Below, one piece after another: positions 27,129 to 35,749 of a stretch of 64,000 nt of DNA. The DNA is from Dyella flava (lineage in GTDB: Bacteria > Pseudomonadota > Gammaproteobacteria > Xanthomonadales > Rhodanobacteraceae): assembly GCF_016904955.1 (NCBI RefSeq), contig NZ_JADIKE010000036.1, forward strand, positions 324,021 through 388,020, in the 5' to 3' direction. Positions within the stretch are counted from its first letter, which is position 1, and every line of letters begins with the position of its first letter. Both the position numbers and the translations under genes were made by a program. The notes under the pieces are model-generated. The model had not been told where the DNA came from. It worked only from the letters and a program-made list of their open reading frames with translations, and made no database searches.

Positions 27129-27155
27129 TAAAGTTTTTTCGCCCTGCGCCGATTA
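27129..27155 (+). promoter_or_regulatory. Sigma-28 (FliA) promoter of the fliK-like/flhX pair
   Basis: TAAAGTTT at 27129-27136, exactly 11 bases, then GCCGATTA at 27148-27155. Fifteen of 16 positions match the consensus TAAAGTTT-N11-GCCGATAA. It lies 59 bases before the GTG start at 27214 and is divergent from the other sigma-28 promoter 84 bases away. Confidence 0.82.
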
Positions 27156-27213
27156 ATCCCCCAGGTTCGCGAGAACGTGCGACGAGAGCACGTCGCTGGC
27201 CGAGGAGCCAAGC

Positions 27214-28350
27214 GTGATCATCCAGCCAACCAGCGTTGCCGCACTGACCTGGCTCGGTGCCGCCGCAGGCGCCAGCTCCGAGGGCTGGCGTATTGGCAGC
27301 GTGTTGTCCGCGCGTCCGCTTGGGATAACCGAAGAAGGCTTGATGGTGTTGCAGATCGGCGCGCTGACGGTGGAAGCCGAGGCGCCCGGCACCGGCACCA
27401 AGCTTCCTCCGCAATTTCAAGTGCGCGTGCTCAGCCTGGGCGCGCAGCCGCAACTGGAAATCCTCAGCGCCAATTCGCCGCTCGACAGCACGGTCAACCA
27501 AGCCCTGCGCGAACGCCTGCCGCAGCAGAACGGCTACGCCCCGCTGCTGGCGACCGTGGGCGCCTTGTCGCAATGGGCGATTGCCAAGCAGCTGCCGCCG
27601 TATCTGCGTTCGGCCCTGGCGTTGCTTGAGCACAGCATGAGCTCGCCGGCAGAACTTACTACCCCTGATGGGGTACGCCAGGCCATCAATCGCAGCGGTA
27701 TGTTCCTCGAAGCGCAGCTTGCGCAGGCGCCGGCCAGCGATGCCACCACCGCGCATGACGATATGAAGGGTGCGCTGCTACGACTGGTGGCGATCCTGAA
27801 AGGCCAGCCTCTGCTTGGTGAAAGCAGCGATGCCGAGGTGGACCCGCCCCTGCTCTATCGCGGCGTGATGCCACAAGGGCGCCTGCCGCTGCCATTCGAA
27901 CTGGCCAATACCAGCGAAGCTACCGACTTTCTGCCCCGCCTCTACGCCGATGTGCAGTCCGCGCTGGCGCGGCTGGAAGTCGCGCAATTGCAGGCGACGC
28001 CTGCACACTGGCTGGTGGAAATTCCGGTGCAGGATGAAGACGGCGCCGATGTGCTGCAGCTGATGCTCAAGCAGGAACAGGAAGCCGAGCAAGGCTGGAC
28101 CATGGGTTTTTCGCTGGACCTGCCTTCGCTGGGACCGATTGCCGGCGAACTGCATCTGCGTGGCCTGCGCCTGTCGGTGCGCCTGTGGGCGCTGCGCCGC
28201 GAAACCGTGGATCGATTGGAACAACAGTTCGATGACTTGCGTTCGCGCGTCGACGCGACTGGTCTGTTTCTTGATCAGCTCAGTTGCCAGCTGGGACTTC
28301 CGCAAGCCGGCAGCAGTGTCAGCGCCGCGTTCCTGAAGGCCACGGTATGA
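27214..28350 (+). CDS. FliK C-terminal domain-like protein (second hook-length-control homolog)
   Basis: 378 residues with a GTG start and a GAGGAG site 6 bases before it. The N-terminal 250 residues are helical and not recognisable. The C-terminal part (about 265-360) matches the FliK hook domain: WLVEIPVQDEDGADVLQLML, GFSLDLPSLGPIAGELHLRG, LSVRLWALRRETVDRLE. The classic FliK is at 46223. This second copy sits with flhX on the opposite strand under its own sigma-28 promoter, so it probably modulates export late. Its stop overlaps the flhX start (ATGA). Confidence 0.8.
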   Translation: MIIQPTSVAALTWLGAAAGASSEGWRIGSVLSARPLGITEEGLMVLQIGALTVEAEAPGTGTKLPPQFQVRVLSLGAQPQLEILSANSPLDSTVNQALRERLPQQNGYAPLLATVGALSQWAIAKQLPPYLRSALALLEHSMSSPAELTTPDGVRQAINRSGMFLEAQLAQAPASDATTAHDDMKGALLRLVAILKGQPLLGESSDAEVDPPLLYRGVMPQGRLPLPFELANTSEATDFLPRLYADVQSALARLEVAQLQATPAHWLVEIPVQDEDGADVLQLMLKQEQEAEQGWTMGFSLDLPSLGPIAGELHLRGLRLSVRLWALRRETVDRLEQQFDDLRSRVDATGLFLDQLSCQLGLPQAGSSVSAAFLKATV

Positions 28351-28619
28351 GCACACCACTCCTGCCCGCACCACAACGCAAAGTCGTATTGCGCCTGCCG
28401 GGGGGCGCCGATGGTTCGTCCGGGACGACGCATTTGAATGCGGCTGAGGTTGAGAATCTGTTCAAGCATGCGCATGCGCTGGGCTTGCCCTTGCACCACG
28501 ATGCGCAGGTTGCGGCGTTGCTGGTGTCGTTGCGGATGAATGCGGATGTGCCGGTGCTTTTGTATGCGGTGGCGGCGGCGGTGTTGGCGAGTATTTACGA
28601 CGCTTCGCGCAAGGCTTGA
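28347..28619 (+). CDS. flhX: FlhB C-terminal-domain homolog (FlhX/EscU-YscU-like)
   Basis: 90 residues. It aligns with the cytoplasmic tail of FlhB (AAEVENLFKHAHALGLPLHHDAQVAALL, then DVPVLLYAVAAAVLASIYDASRKA, each quoted in part) but has no membrane part and no NPTH cleavage loop. Such FlhX proteins can stand in for the FlhB C-terminal cleavage product and affect substrate switching. It is translationally coupled to the FliK-like gene, which suits an export-specificity module. Confidence 0.8.
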   Translation: MSTPLLPAPQRKVVLRLPGGADGSSGTTHLNAAEVENLFKHAHALGLPLHHDAQVAALLVSLRMNADVPVLLYAVAAAVLASIYDASRKA

Positions 28620-28628
28620 CCGCGCTTT

Positions 28629-28768
28629 TCTCCCTCTCCCCTCCGGGGAGAGGGTTGGGGTGAGGGGACACTCTTGCACAGATGGTGATTCAAAGCGTCG
28701 CTTCGATGGATAGATCAACGCGAGGTTGGCCCCTCACCCCAGCCCTCTCCCCGGAGGGGAGAGGGGGA
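28629..28768. repeat. Paired inverted repeat (REPIN-like), copy 3
   Basis: The left unit (to 28667) and the right unit (28730-28768) face each other between the convergent flhX and DUF2802 genes. The inner ends are CTTGC and GCGAGGTTGG. Confidence 0.87.
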
Positions 28769-28779
28769 AGAGCGCGGGA

Positions 28780-29187
28780 TCATGCGCGTTTGGCGTAGAG
28801 ACGCAGCACCAGCTCCGCTTCGTTGCGCGACAAACCGCAACGCTCCATCAACTGCTCCAGATCCCCACCCTCACGCGCCAGATGCTGTGCCAGCTCATAG
28901 TTGCTCGCCGACGAATGAAGACTGGCCGAACGCACCGGAGCCATCTGCGCCGCCGGCACTTCCACCGAACGCCGCGGTGCTTCCGGCAGATTCACGCGCG
29001 TTTCCAGCACACTCAGCCGATGCTCGATCTTGTTCAGCGCATTGACGATCATCAACCCCGGCACGCTCGCCGCTTCGTCGTCTTTGCCGCCGACCTGCCG
29101 CTTCATGCGACGCCCCTGCTGCCAGAGCAGGATGATGGTGAGGGTTTGAAGTACGAGCAGCGCGATCACCACCGCCTCAAGCCACAT
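28780..29187 (-). CDS. DUF2802 family membrane-anchored protein
   Basis: 135 residues with one N-terminal membrane helix (about 3-22), a short coiled stretch (NALNKIEHRLSVLETRV) and a C-terminal small helical domain (NYELAQHLAREGGDLEQLMERCGLSRNEAELVLRLY, in part). DUF2802 genes typically follow cheW at the end of polar flagellar/chemotaxis operons in pseudomonads and xanthomonads. The function is unknown; a link to the motor or chemoreceptor array is inferred from context. It overlaps cheW by 11 bases. Confidence 0.85.
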   Translation of the reverse strand: MWLEAVVIALLVLQTLTIILLWQQGRRMKRQVGGKDDEAASVPGLMIVNALNKIEHRLSVLETRVNLPEAPRRSVEVPAAQMAPVRSASLHSSASNYELAQHLAREGGDLEQLMERCGLSRNEAELVLRLYAKRA

Positions 29188-29653
29188 CCTGCAACTCCTG
29201 GTTCAAGCGGCACAAACGCACAACATCAAGCAACGCCACAAAACCTCCCTGCCAGCCCATCACGGCCTGCACCGGATCATCCACCCGTCCGGATCGCGCC
29301 GGTGGCGGCTCGATCGCTCCAAGCTTCGGCTGCAACAGATCGCCCACCGCATCCACGCGCAAACCCACGCGATGCGCATCGTGTGCAAAGACCACGATAC
29401 GCACGGAAGCCGGATCAGCCGCTGCGGCCTGACTGAAACCAAGCCGGCCGCGGCCGTCCATCACCGGCACGATGTTGCCGCGCAGGTGACAAATGCCCAG
29501 CAGATCCGCCGCTGCGCCGGGCACTGGCGTGGGCGTGCAATCACGGATGACCTCGCTCACCTGGCTCAACAGCACCGCGTAATGCTGACCGTCCAGCTGA
29601 AAGGACAGCCACGGCTCCCGGGCGATCTTCTCGATGTTGGGAACAGAACTCAT
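29177..29653 (-). CDS. cheW: Chemotaxis coupling protein CheW (flagellar operon copy)
   Basis: 158 residues. The CheW domain shows WLSFQLDGQHYAVLLSQVSEVI, LLGICHLRGNIVPVMDGRGRLG (both in part) and VGLRVDAVGDLLQP. It is more divergent in the C-terminal third than the copy at 21473. It follows motD by 9 bases in the fliA-cheY-cheZ-cheA-motCD operon and so probably couples the main CheA (31738) to receptors encoded elsewhere. Confidence 0.92.
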   Translation of the reverse strand: MSSVPNIEKIAREPWLSFQLDGQHYAVLLSQVSEVIRDCTPTPVPGAAADLLGICHLRGNIVPVMDGRGRLGFSQAAAADPASVRIVVFAHDAHRVGLRVDAVGDLLQPKLGAIEPPPARSGRVDDPVQAVMGWQGGFVALLDVVRLCRLNQELQDVA

Positions 29654-29662
29654 GCGCTGGTG

Positions 29663-30760
29663 TTATCCCTTGCTATCTGGCGTAACGGGTTGAGGCGGCG
29701 GCACGACGACCGGCGTGCTGATAATGCTGGCGACCGGTGTAATGACGCGCGGTGACGGCAGCGTTGCCGGTGTCTGCGCAGGCGCGGATGCTGGCGGCGT
29801 GGCAGGGGCCAGCACCTGCACGGGCGGCGTCATGGTGACTGGACCGGGAGCGGTCGTTGATGTCGACGCCTGCCGATCGTCCGTCGCGTCCGAATCGGCA
29901 TCGGCGATCTGGTCGCTGTTGGTGTAGAAGCGGCGCGGCGCGGCCTTGTCGCTCAACACCACCACCAGCACACGCCGGTTGCGGTTGCGGCCATCGGCGC
30001 TGTCGTTGTCCGCCGCCGGGCGATATTGTCCCCAGCCGACGATGCCCATCCGTTCCGGATCGACACCGTGTTCGGCAAACAGGCGCGCAACACTGGCGGC
30101 GCGTGCGGCGGAAAGCTCCCAGTTCGACGGGTAGACCGCGGTATCAATCGGCACGTCGTCGGTGTATCCCTCCACCCGCAACGGGTTGGCGAAGGGCGCG
30201 AGAATTTCGCCGAGGCTGGTCAACACTTCATTGGCCGACGGCGACAAGCTGGCTACACCGCTGGGAAACAGAATATCGGTGCGGATCTCGATTTCCAGCC
30301 AATTGGGCGTGCGCCGCACCACCACCAGATTCTTGTCGATCAACGGCTGCAGCGCATGCTCGACTTCACTGCGAATGCGCTCCAGGTTCTGCTGTTCCTC
30401 GCTGAGCTTGCTCTTGTTCTGATCGGAGGGCGTACCGGGCACGGTATTGGGCGTGCTGATGTGCTGCGTCAGCACCGGCAGCAGGACTTGCGCAAGCGGT
30501 GAGCGCGGAATCGGCGCCGGCTTGGAACTGGGTACCGGCGTGCTGGACTGCATGCTTGGCGTGACCGGCTGAATCACCGAGCGCGAACCATTGAACGCAG
30601 CGGAAATCGCCTGGGCCAGCGCGCGATACTTGGTGGTGTTGACGCTGGACATCGCATACAGCACAACGAACAAGGCCAGCAACAGCGTGAGCAGATCCGC
30701 ATAGGGAATCACCCACGCTTCGTGGTTGGGATGTTCTTCGTGCTTATGCCGGCGTCTCAT
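29663..30760 (-). CDS. motD: Flagellar motor stator protein MotD (MotB-like)
   Basis: 365 residues. A basic, His-rich N-terminus leads into one membrane helix with the proton-binding aspartate D22 in IPYADLLTLLLALFVVLYAM. A flexible Pro/Thr-rich linker follows, and the OmpA peptidoglycan-binding domain is at about 150-270 (VEGYTDDVPIDTAVYPSNWELS, MGIVGWGQYRPAADN, in part). The C-terminal 90 residues are an unusual Ala/Pro/Thr-rich tail. It forms the stator with MotC, whose stop overlaps its start by four bases. Confidence 0.95.
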   Translation of the reverse strand: MRRRHKHEEHPNHEAWVIPYADLLTLLLALFVVLYAMSSVNTTKYRALAQAISAAFNGSRSVIQPVTPSMQSSTPVPSSKPAPIPRSPLAQVLLPVLTQHISTPNTVPGTPSDQNKSKLSEEQQNLERIRSEVEHALQPLIDKNLVVVRRTPNWLEIEIRTDILFPSGVASLSPSANEVLTSLGEILAPFANPLRVEGYTDDVPIDTAVYPSNWELSAARAASVARLFAEHGVDPERMGIVGWGQYRPAADNDSADGRNRNRRVLVVVLSDKAAPRRFYTNSDQIADADSDATDDRQASTSTTAPGPVTMTPPVQVLAPATPPASAPAQTPATLPSPRVITPVASIISTPVVVPPPQPVTPDSKG

Positions 30761-31497
30761 ACCAAATAGCCTTGCAACTTGCTCTCGATCTGACGCGGGT
30801 TATCGCCCTGCGCGATCGAGATCAAGCCTTCGATCAGGATTTCGCGTACTTGCGTCTGCTTGGTGATCAGCGCCTTCAGGCGTGCGCCGATCGGCAGCAG
30901 CAACAGGTTGGCCAGGCTGATGCCGTAGATGGTGGCGACGAAGGCGGCGGCGATACCGTGACCGAGCTTGGCCGGATCGGTGAGATCGCGCATCACCGCC
31001 ATCAAACCCAGCACGGCGCCGATGATGCCCATGGTCGGCGAATAAATACCGCCCTGTTCATACACCTTGGCGGCATGCAGGTCGGCCTGTTCGCGCGTTT
31101 CCACTTCCAGTTCCAGCACGCTGCGGATCGCTTCCGGCTCGCTGCCGTCGACCAGCAATTGCAGGCCTTTCTTGACCAGCGGATCGTCTTCCGCATCGAT
31201 ATGCGGCTCGAGTCCGAGCAGACCCTGGCGGCGCGAAATTTCGCTCCAGCCGATCACCCGGCTGATCAAATCGGAAGGATGCAGTTGCGGCGGTTTGTAG
31301 ACCATTTTCAACATGCCCGCCGCACGCTTGAGCACCTTGCCCTGCGTGTGCAGCAGCAGCGCGGAAATCGTGCCGATGAATACGATGACGAACGCCGCCG
31401 GATTCCACAGCGCGGAAACATCGGTGCCTTTGAGGATGGCGCCGACGATCAGCACCACGAAGGCGAGAATGGTGCCGGCGATGCTTACGATGTCCAT
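30757..31497 (-). CDS. motC: Flagellar motor stator protein MotC (MotA-like)
   Basis: 246 residues with four membrane helices (about 5-25, 33-50, 145-167, 178-200). The conserved cytoplasmic loop and the helix 3-4 segment YEQGGIYSPTMGIIGAVLGLMAVM and GHGIAAAFVATIYGISLANLLLLPIG (in part) are typical of MotA/PomA. The ATG at 31497 has an AGGTG site and is preferred to the GTG upstream. It overlaps motD by ATGA. With MotD it forms the second stator type known from pseudomonads. Confidence 0.95.
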   Translation of the reverse strand: MDIVSIAGTILAFVVLIVGAILKGTDVSALWNPAAFVIVFIGTISALLLHTQGKVLKRAAGMLKMVYKPPQLHPSDLISRVIGWSEISRRQGLLGLEPHIDAEDDPLVKKGLQLLVDGSEPEAIRSVLELEVETREQADLHAAKVYEQGGIYSPTMGIIGAVLGLMAVMRDLTDPAKLGHGIAAAFVATIYGISLANLLLLPIGARLKALITKQTQVREILIEGLISIAQGDNPRQIESKLQGYLV

Positions 31498-31547
31498 ATC
31501 AAGCACCTGCCTTGCTGCGAACTACAACTCCCTCTCCCCGAATTACA

Positions 31548-31705
31548 GCTCCCTCTCCCCTCCGGGGAGAGGGTTGGGGTGAGGGGGCGGGCTTGCGGGG
31601 AAACTCAGCGCTTCGCGAACTGTTTGCTTTTGGCTGTTGCGCACGAACAACCATCGGGCGAGGTTGGCCCCTCACCCCAACCCTCTCCCCGAAGGGGAGA
31701 GGGCG
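31548..31705. repeat. Paired inverted repeat (REPIN-like), copy 4, with an extra half-unit
   Basis: The left unit (31548-31587) and right unit (31668-31705) lie in the motC-cheA gap. An extra CTCCCTCTCCCCG half unit at 31529-31541 sits just before, suggesting a partial duplication. Confidence 0.85.
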
Positions 31706-31737
31706 AGAGCGTTGTGTGGCGAGACGGAAGTTCTGGC

Positions 31738-33675
31738 TCATGCCGACACCTTCAACGAAGGCAGCAAGCGCCCGTCATCCTGCGACAGCGCCGCCAGATC
31801 CAGCACCAGCGCAAGCCGCCCATCGCCGGTAACGGTGGCACCGGCCACACCGGGCACGCCTTCGAACAACGGACCAAGCGGCTTGACCATCACGTCTTCG
31901 CGGCCGATCACCTCGTGCACCAGGCAACCGAGATGCATGTGTCCGACATGCAGCACCACCACATGACTGCCGCCCGGTCCGCTGATGCCCGCCCAGTCAC
32001 CCAGGTCACCCAGCATCAGTGCGCGGCCGCGATGCGCAGCGACACGGCGACCATCCAGCATGTGGTCATGCTGCGGATTCAACTCGAACACTTCGCTGAC
32101 ATTGCTGAGCGGCAGCGCGAACAGGCGGTCGGCCACGCGCACCATCAGCACGCGCAGGATGGCCAGCGTGAGCGGTACGGTCAGCTCCAAGTTGCTGCCG
32201 TGACCCAGGCGCGAGTGCACCTGCAAGGTGCCGCCGAGTTCGGCGACGCGGGTTTTCACCACGTCCATGCCGACGCCACGGCCGGAGATATCGGAGATCT
32301 GCGCCGCCGTGCTGAAGCCGGGGCGGAAGATCAATTCATAGCATTCCACTTCGGACAGACGCGCCGCTTGCGCCGCGTCGATCACGCCTTTCTCGACCGC
32401 TTTGCGGCGCAGCACTTCCGGATCCATGCCGCGACCATCGTCGCTCACGGAAATCACGATGCGCTCGCCACGCTGGCTGGCCGACAAGGTCACTTTGCCT
32501 TTGTGCGGCTTGCCGGCACGTTCGCGGCCGGCCGGATCTTCCAGGCCGTGGTCGACCGCATTGCGCAGCAAATGGATCAGCGGATCGGCCAGGGCTTCGA
32601 CCAGGCTGCGGTCGAGATCGGTGTCTTCGCCTTCGGTGATCAGCTCGATGTCTTTGCCGAGCTGACGTGCAAGATCGCGCACGATGCGCGGAAAGCGTTG
32701 GAACAGACGGCCCACCGGCTGCATGCGCATGCCGAGCACGGCAGTCTGAAGATCGTCGGAAACGCGATCCAGATCGCCGGCCATCGCGGCCAGTGTTTCG
32801 TTCTCGCTGCGCGAGGCCAGGGTAAGCAGGCGATTTCGCAGCAACACCAGTTCGCCTGCGCGGCTGACCAGTGTGTCGAGTCGTGCCGTGTCTACACGCA
32901 CCGTGCTTTCGGCCTGCGTCGATTTCGCAGCCGCTGGTGCGCGCTTCGCTTCGACGGGCTCCGGTGCAGGTGCTGGCGCGGGAACGGGCGCTGCCGCCTG
33001 ACCAGGCGCCGCGCCCTTGCCATGCAGGTTGTCGAGCAAGGACTCGAACTCATCGTCGCTGATTTCTTTGTTCTCGGCCGCTGCCGCTTGGGCGGTGCCG
33101 GGCGATCCACCCTTGCCGTGCAGGGTGTCCAGCAGACTTTCGAATTCGTCGTCGTTGATTTCCTTGGATGTGTGCGCGGGTGCACCCGGCACACCGCCCT
33201 GCCCGTACAGCGTATCGAGCAAGGCTTCGAATTCCGCTTCGATCGGGTCGGCCGCACGCGCCGGTTTGGCCGGCGCGGCTACCGGCGCGGCGGCGATCGC
33301 TGGCTGCAGGCGTTGCAGCAATGCCTGCGGCGGCGGCGCCATCGGTTCGCCGTTGGCCAGCGCCGCCATCATCACGTTGAGCAGATCCAGCGCTTCCAGC
33401 AGCGCATCCATATGCACCGAATTCAGCACCAGCCGGCCGTTGCGGGCATCGTTGAGCAGTTCTTCGGCGTTATGGCACAACTGCACCATCGGTTCGACAC
33501 CGAGGAAGCCCGCCCCGCCCTTGACCGTGTGGAAGACGCGAAACACCGCATTGAGCAGCTCGCGATCGAGCGGCGAGGCTTCCAGCTCGATCAGCTGTTC
33601 GCCCAGCCGCTGCACCAATTCCCCGGCCTCGACCAGGAAATCGTCACGCAGTTCGCTGTCCAGGTTCGCATCCAT
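31738..33675 (-). CDS. cheA: Chemotaxis histidine kinase CheA (flagellar operon copy)
   Basis: 645 residues from ATG 33675. P1 has H49 in FRVFHTVKGGAGFLG. There is no normal P2; instead an Ala/Pro-rich linker (about 120-260) carries three copies of E-F-E-[AS]-L-L-D-x-L-[YH]-G-[QK]-G at 148-160, 177-189 and 209-221. P3 (VDTARLDTLVSRAGELVLLRN), P4 (HLLRNAVDHGLEDP, VSDDGRGMD, GFSTA, SGRGVGMDVVKT) and P5 follow. This is the main flagellar kinase, next to cheZ and cheY. The repeats resemble the localisation-type linker motifs of polar CheA proteins. Confidence 0.96.
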   Translation of the reverse strand: MDANLDSELRDDFLVEAGELVQRLGEQLIELEASPLDRELLNAVFRVFHTVKGGAGFLGVEPMVQLCHNAEELLNDARNGRLVLNSVHMDALLEALDLLNVMMAALANGEPMAPPPQALLQRLQPAIAAAPVAAPAKPARAADPIEAEFEALLDTLYGQGGVPGAPAHTSKEINDDEFESLLDTLHGKGGSPGTAQAAAAENKEISDDEFESLLDNLHGKGAAPGQAAAPVPAPAPAPEPVEAKRAPAAAKSTQAESTVRVDTARLDTLVSRAGELVLLRNRLLTLASRSENETLAAMAGDLDRVSDDLQTAVLGMRMQPVGRLFQRFPRIVRDLARQLGKDIELITEGEDTDLDRSLVEALADPLIHLLRNAVDHGLEDPAGRERAGKPHKGKVTLSASQRGERIVISVSDDGRGMDPEVLRRKAVEKGVIDAAQAARLSEVECYELIFRPGFSTAAQISDISGRGVGMDVVKTRVAELGGTLQVHSRLGHGSNLELTVPLTLAILRVLMVRVADRLFALPLSNVSEVFELNPQHDHMLDGRRVAAHRGRALMLGDLGDWAGISGPGGSHVVVLHVGHMHLGCLVHEVIGREDVMVKPLGPLFEGVPGVAGATVTGDGRLALVLDLAALSQDDGRLLPSLKVSA

Positions 33676-33820
33676 CAATGTGCTTCCGTAAAGCTTGGCA
33701 AACGTTGGGCAAGTTGTTCACCGGAACGAGAGAGGGACGCGGGACACGTCGCGAGGACACCGGCGCAGGGTCTTGCACACATTCCCGACATCACGCCCAC
33801 GCCACGCATCCGTCAGTCGC

Positions 33821-34465
33821 CTAGAACCCGAATTCGCTCAACAGGCGATCCACTTCGTCCTGGCTGGCTACCTTCGCCACTTCCACCGGCGCTTCGCGGC
33901 CGGCGAGTGCGCCGGTCAGACGCACCAGTTCGAGCAGCGAGGATTCGACGCTTTCGATAAAGCTCACCACTTTCTTCACGCGCTGCCCGGCCAGGTCCTG
34001 CCAGGACTGCACCAGCACCATGTCGTTGAGCCCTTCGGCGCAGGCGTTGGCGAACACTTGCGCCTGACGCGCCAGCACGGCGGCGGGATCGGTCTCGCTG
34101 CTGTTGAAATCGAGCACGGCGACCGCGTTGGCCGACAGCGCTTCGGCTTCCGGACGCATGCGGTCGACGAAATCCAGGCTGCGATGCGCGGCCTTGGAGC
34201 TCATGTCGAGCACTTCGGCCAGGTAGTTGCGCGCATCGGTCATGCTCTCGGGCACGCCTTCATTGGCCAGGTCGCTGCCGAGGCGGCACACCGCGCCATG
34301 CAGATCGCGGGCGAGCACGCCGAGTGCGCGGAACAGATGCTGCTCGCGCTGACGCACCATGCTGTCCAGCGCCTGCTCGAACGCGGCACCGTCGGTGCTG
34401 TCGAGCAGCGCGCGAACTTCCGCGGGAAGGCCATCGTTGAGTACGGCGGTCATGGTTGCGGTCAT
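33821..34465 (-). CDS. cheZ: Chemotaxis protein phosphatase CheZ
   Basis: 214 residues, almost all helical. The active motif is [14 protein letters not shown] with D157 and Q161, and the C-terminal CheY-binding peptide is [12 protein letters not shown]. CheZ dephosphorylates CheY-P at the pole. The start overlaps the cheY stop by four bases. Confidence 0.95.
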   Translation of the reverse strand: MTATMTAVLNDGLPAEVRALLDSTDGAAFEQALDSMVRQREQHLFRALGVLARDLHGAVCRLGSDLANEGVPESMTDARNYLAEVLDMSSKAAHRSLDFVDRMRPEAEALSANAVAVLDFNSSETDPAAVLARQAQVFANACAEGLNDMVLVQSWQDLAGQRVKKVVSFIESVESSLLELVRLTGALAGREAPVEVAKVASQDEVDRLLSEFGF

Positions 34466-34869
34466 GCGGAAGCTCCACTGGCGGCCAGGCGCTCGAAGAT
34501 CTTGTCCAGCTTTTCCTTCAGCGTGATCGCCGTGAAAGGCTTGACGATGTATCCGTTCACGCCGGCCTGGGCAGCGGCGATGATCTGTTCGCGGTTGTTT
34601 TCGGCGGTCACCATCAGCACCGGCAGGCCTTTCAGCTTGGGTTCGGCGCGAATCGCCTGCAGCAGTTCGATGCCGGTCATGTTCGGCATGTTCCAGTCGG
34701 TGACGACCATGTCGAAAGCGTTGGCCTTCAGCATCGTCAGCGCCGCATTGCCGTCATCGGCTTCCTGGATCAGCGGATTGCTGAAGCCCAGTTCGACCAG
34801 CAGATTGCGGACGATGCGCCGCATGGTGGAGAAGTCGTCTACCACCAGGATTTTCATGTTCTTGTCCAA
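34462..34869 (-). CDS. cheY: Chemotaxis response regulator CheY (flagellar)
   Basis: 135 residues with a TTG start at 34869: an AGGAG site lies exactly 6 bases before it, whereas the internal ATG at 34857 would be 18 bases away. The receiver has [19 protein letters not shown]58 in [13 protein letters not shown] in MVTAEN and K in [11 protein letters not shown]. CheY-P binds the FliM N-terminus (MSDLLSQEEIDALL, also encoded here) to switch rotation. An inverted repeat of the GAGTGGAGAGGAGTGAG type separates it from fliA. Confidence 0.95.
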   Translation of the reverse strand: MDKNMKILVVDDFSTMRRIVRNLLVELGFSNPLIQEADDGNAALTMLKANAFDMVVTDWNMPNMTGIELLQAIRAEPKLKGLPVLMVTAENNREQIIAAAQAGVNGYIVKPFTAITLKEKLDKIFERLAASGASA

Positions 34870-34890
34870 GCCGATCTCCTAAAAGCGAGA

Positions 34891-35004
34891 AGTGAGTGGA
34901 GAGGAGTGAGGGGTGAGAGTGGCAAGCCGGCGTGCTGCGGCAGCCCGATGGGGATGTGGTTGCATGCGTGTCGTTCTCTTACTTCTCACTCCTCTCCACT
35001 CACT
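34891..35004. repeat. Inverted repeat pair of the GAGTGGAGAGGAGTGAG family, copy A
   Basis: 29-base arms at 34891-34919 and 34976-35004 match with only 3 differences across a 56-base centre, between fliA and cheY. The same arm sequence is found at 48101, 53179 and 55789. Confidence 0.85.
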
Positions 35005-35013
35005 CCTAAGCAT

Positions 35014-35748
35014 TCATCCACGCCAGTCGCCCATGCGCGCGCGCAGTCTTACCAATGCCTGGCCGTGGATCTGGCAGACGCGTGATTCGGTCACGCCAAG
35101 CACCAGGCCGATTTCCTTCAGGTTCAATTCCTGCTCGTAATACAGGGACATCACCAGTTGTTCGCGTTTGGGCAGCGTGCTGATCGCTTCGGCCAGGGCA
35201 TCGCGCAGGCCATCCTGCTCGATGCTGTCCTGCGGACCGAGGCTGTCGTTGTCGGCCACGTCCAGTGCGCTGCCTTCGCCGCCTTCACCGTCGTCGGGCG
35301 CGGTGAGGCTGAGCAGGCGCGCGCTGGTCGCGTCGGCCAGCACCTGGTGATATTCCTCGGCGCTGATGCCGAGCCGCTTCATCACCTCGGCGCTTTCCGC
35401 GTCGGCACCGGTCTCGTTTTCAATCTGCCGCACCACTTCGGCGACTTCGCGGACCTTGCGATGCACCGACCGGGGGGTCCAGTCGGTCCGGCGCAGTTCG
35501 TCCAGCATCGCGCCGCGTATGCGGATGCCCGCATACGTCTCGAAGCTGGCGGCGCGATCGCTCGTAAAGTTTCGCGCTGCCTCGAGCAAGCCGATCATGC
35601 CTGCCTGTACCAGATCTCCTACGTCAACGCTCGGTGGCAGCCGCCCCATCAAGTGGTAGGCGATACGCCGCACGAGCGGCGCGTGCCTGCGCACCAGCTG
35701 GTCCGCATCTTCGCGCTGTAGCTGCAAATATTCGGAGGCCACATTCAT
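35014..35748 (-). CDS. fliA: RNA polymerase sigma factor FliA (sigma-28)
   Basis: 244 residues from ATG 35748, one base after the flhG stop. Region 2 (HAPLVRRIAYHLMGRLP, VDVGDLVQAGMIGLLEAARNF, IRGAMLDELRRTDW), region 3 and region 4 (LPKREQLVMSLYYEQELNLKEIGLVLGVTESRVCQIHGQAL, in part) are all present. It directs RNA polymerase to late flagellar and chemotaxis promoters, several of which are visible in this window (27019, 27129, 61988, 62083). FlgM is not in the window. Confidence 0.96.
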   Translation of the reverse strand: MNVASEYLQLQREDADQLVRRHAPLVRRIAYHLMGRLPPSVDVGDLVQAGMIGLLEAARNFTSDRAASFETYAGIRIRGAMLDELRRTDWTPRSVHRKVREVAEVVRQIENETGADAESAEVMKRLGISAEEYHQVLADATSARLLSLTAPDDGEGGEGSALDVADNDSLGPQDSIEQDGLRDALAEAISTLPKREQLVMSLYYEQELNLKEIGLVLGVTESRVCQIHGQALVRLRARMGDWRG

Positions 35749-35749
35749 C

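Noticed and set aside
30772-33960. A 1062-codon open frame on the plus strand across motC and cheA, and similar long frames at 10417-12336, 19938-21836, 22253-23914 and 38637-40364
   Set aside because: They are antisense to well-recognised genes with normal domains. Their translations are rich in His/Gln/Arg with no family motifs, as expected for shadow frames in high-GC DNA.
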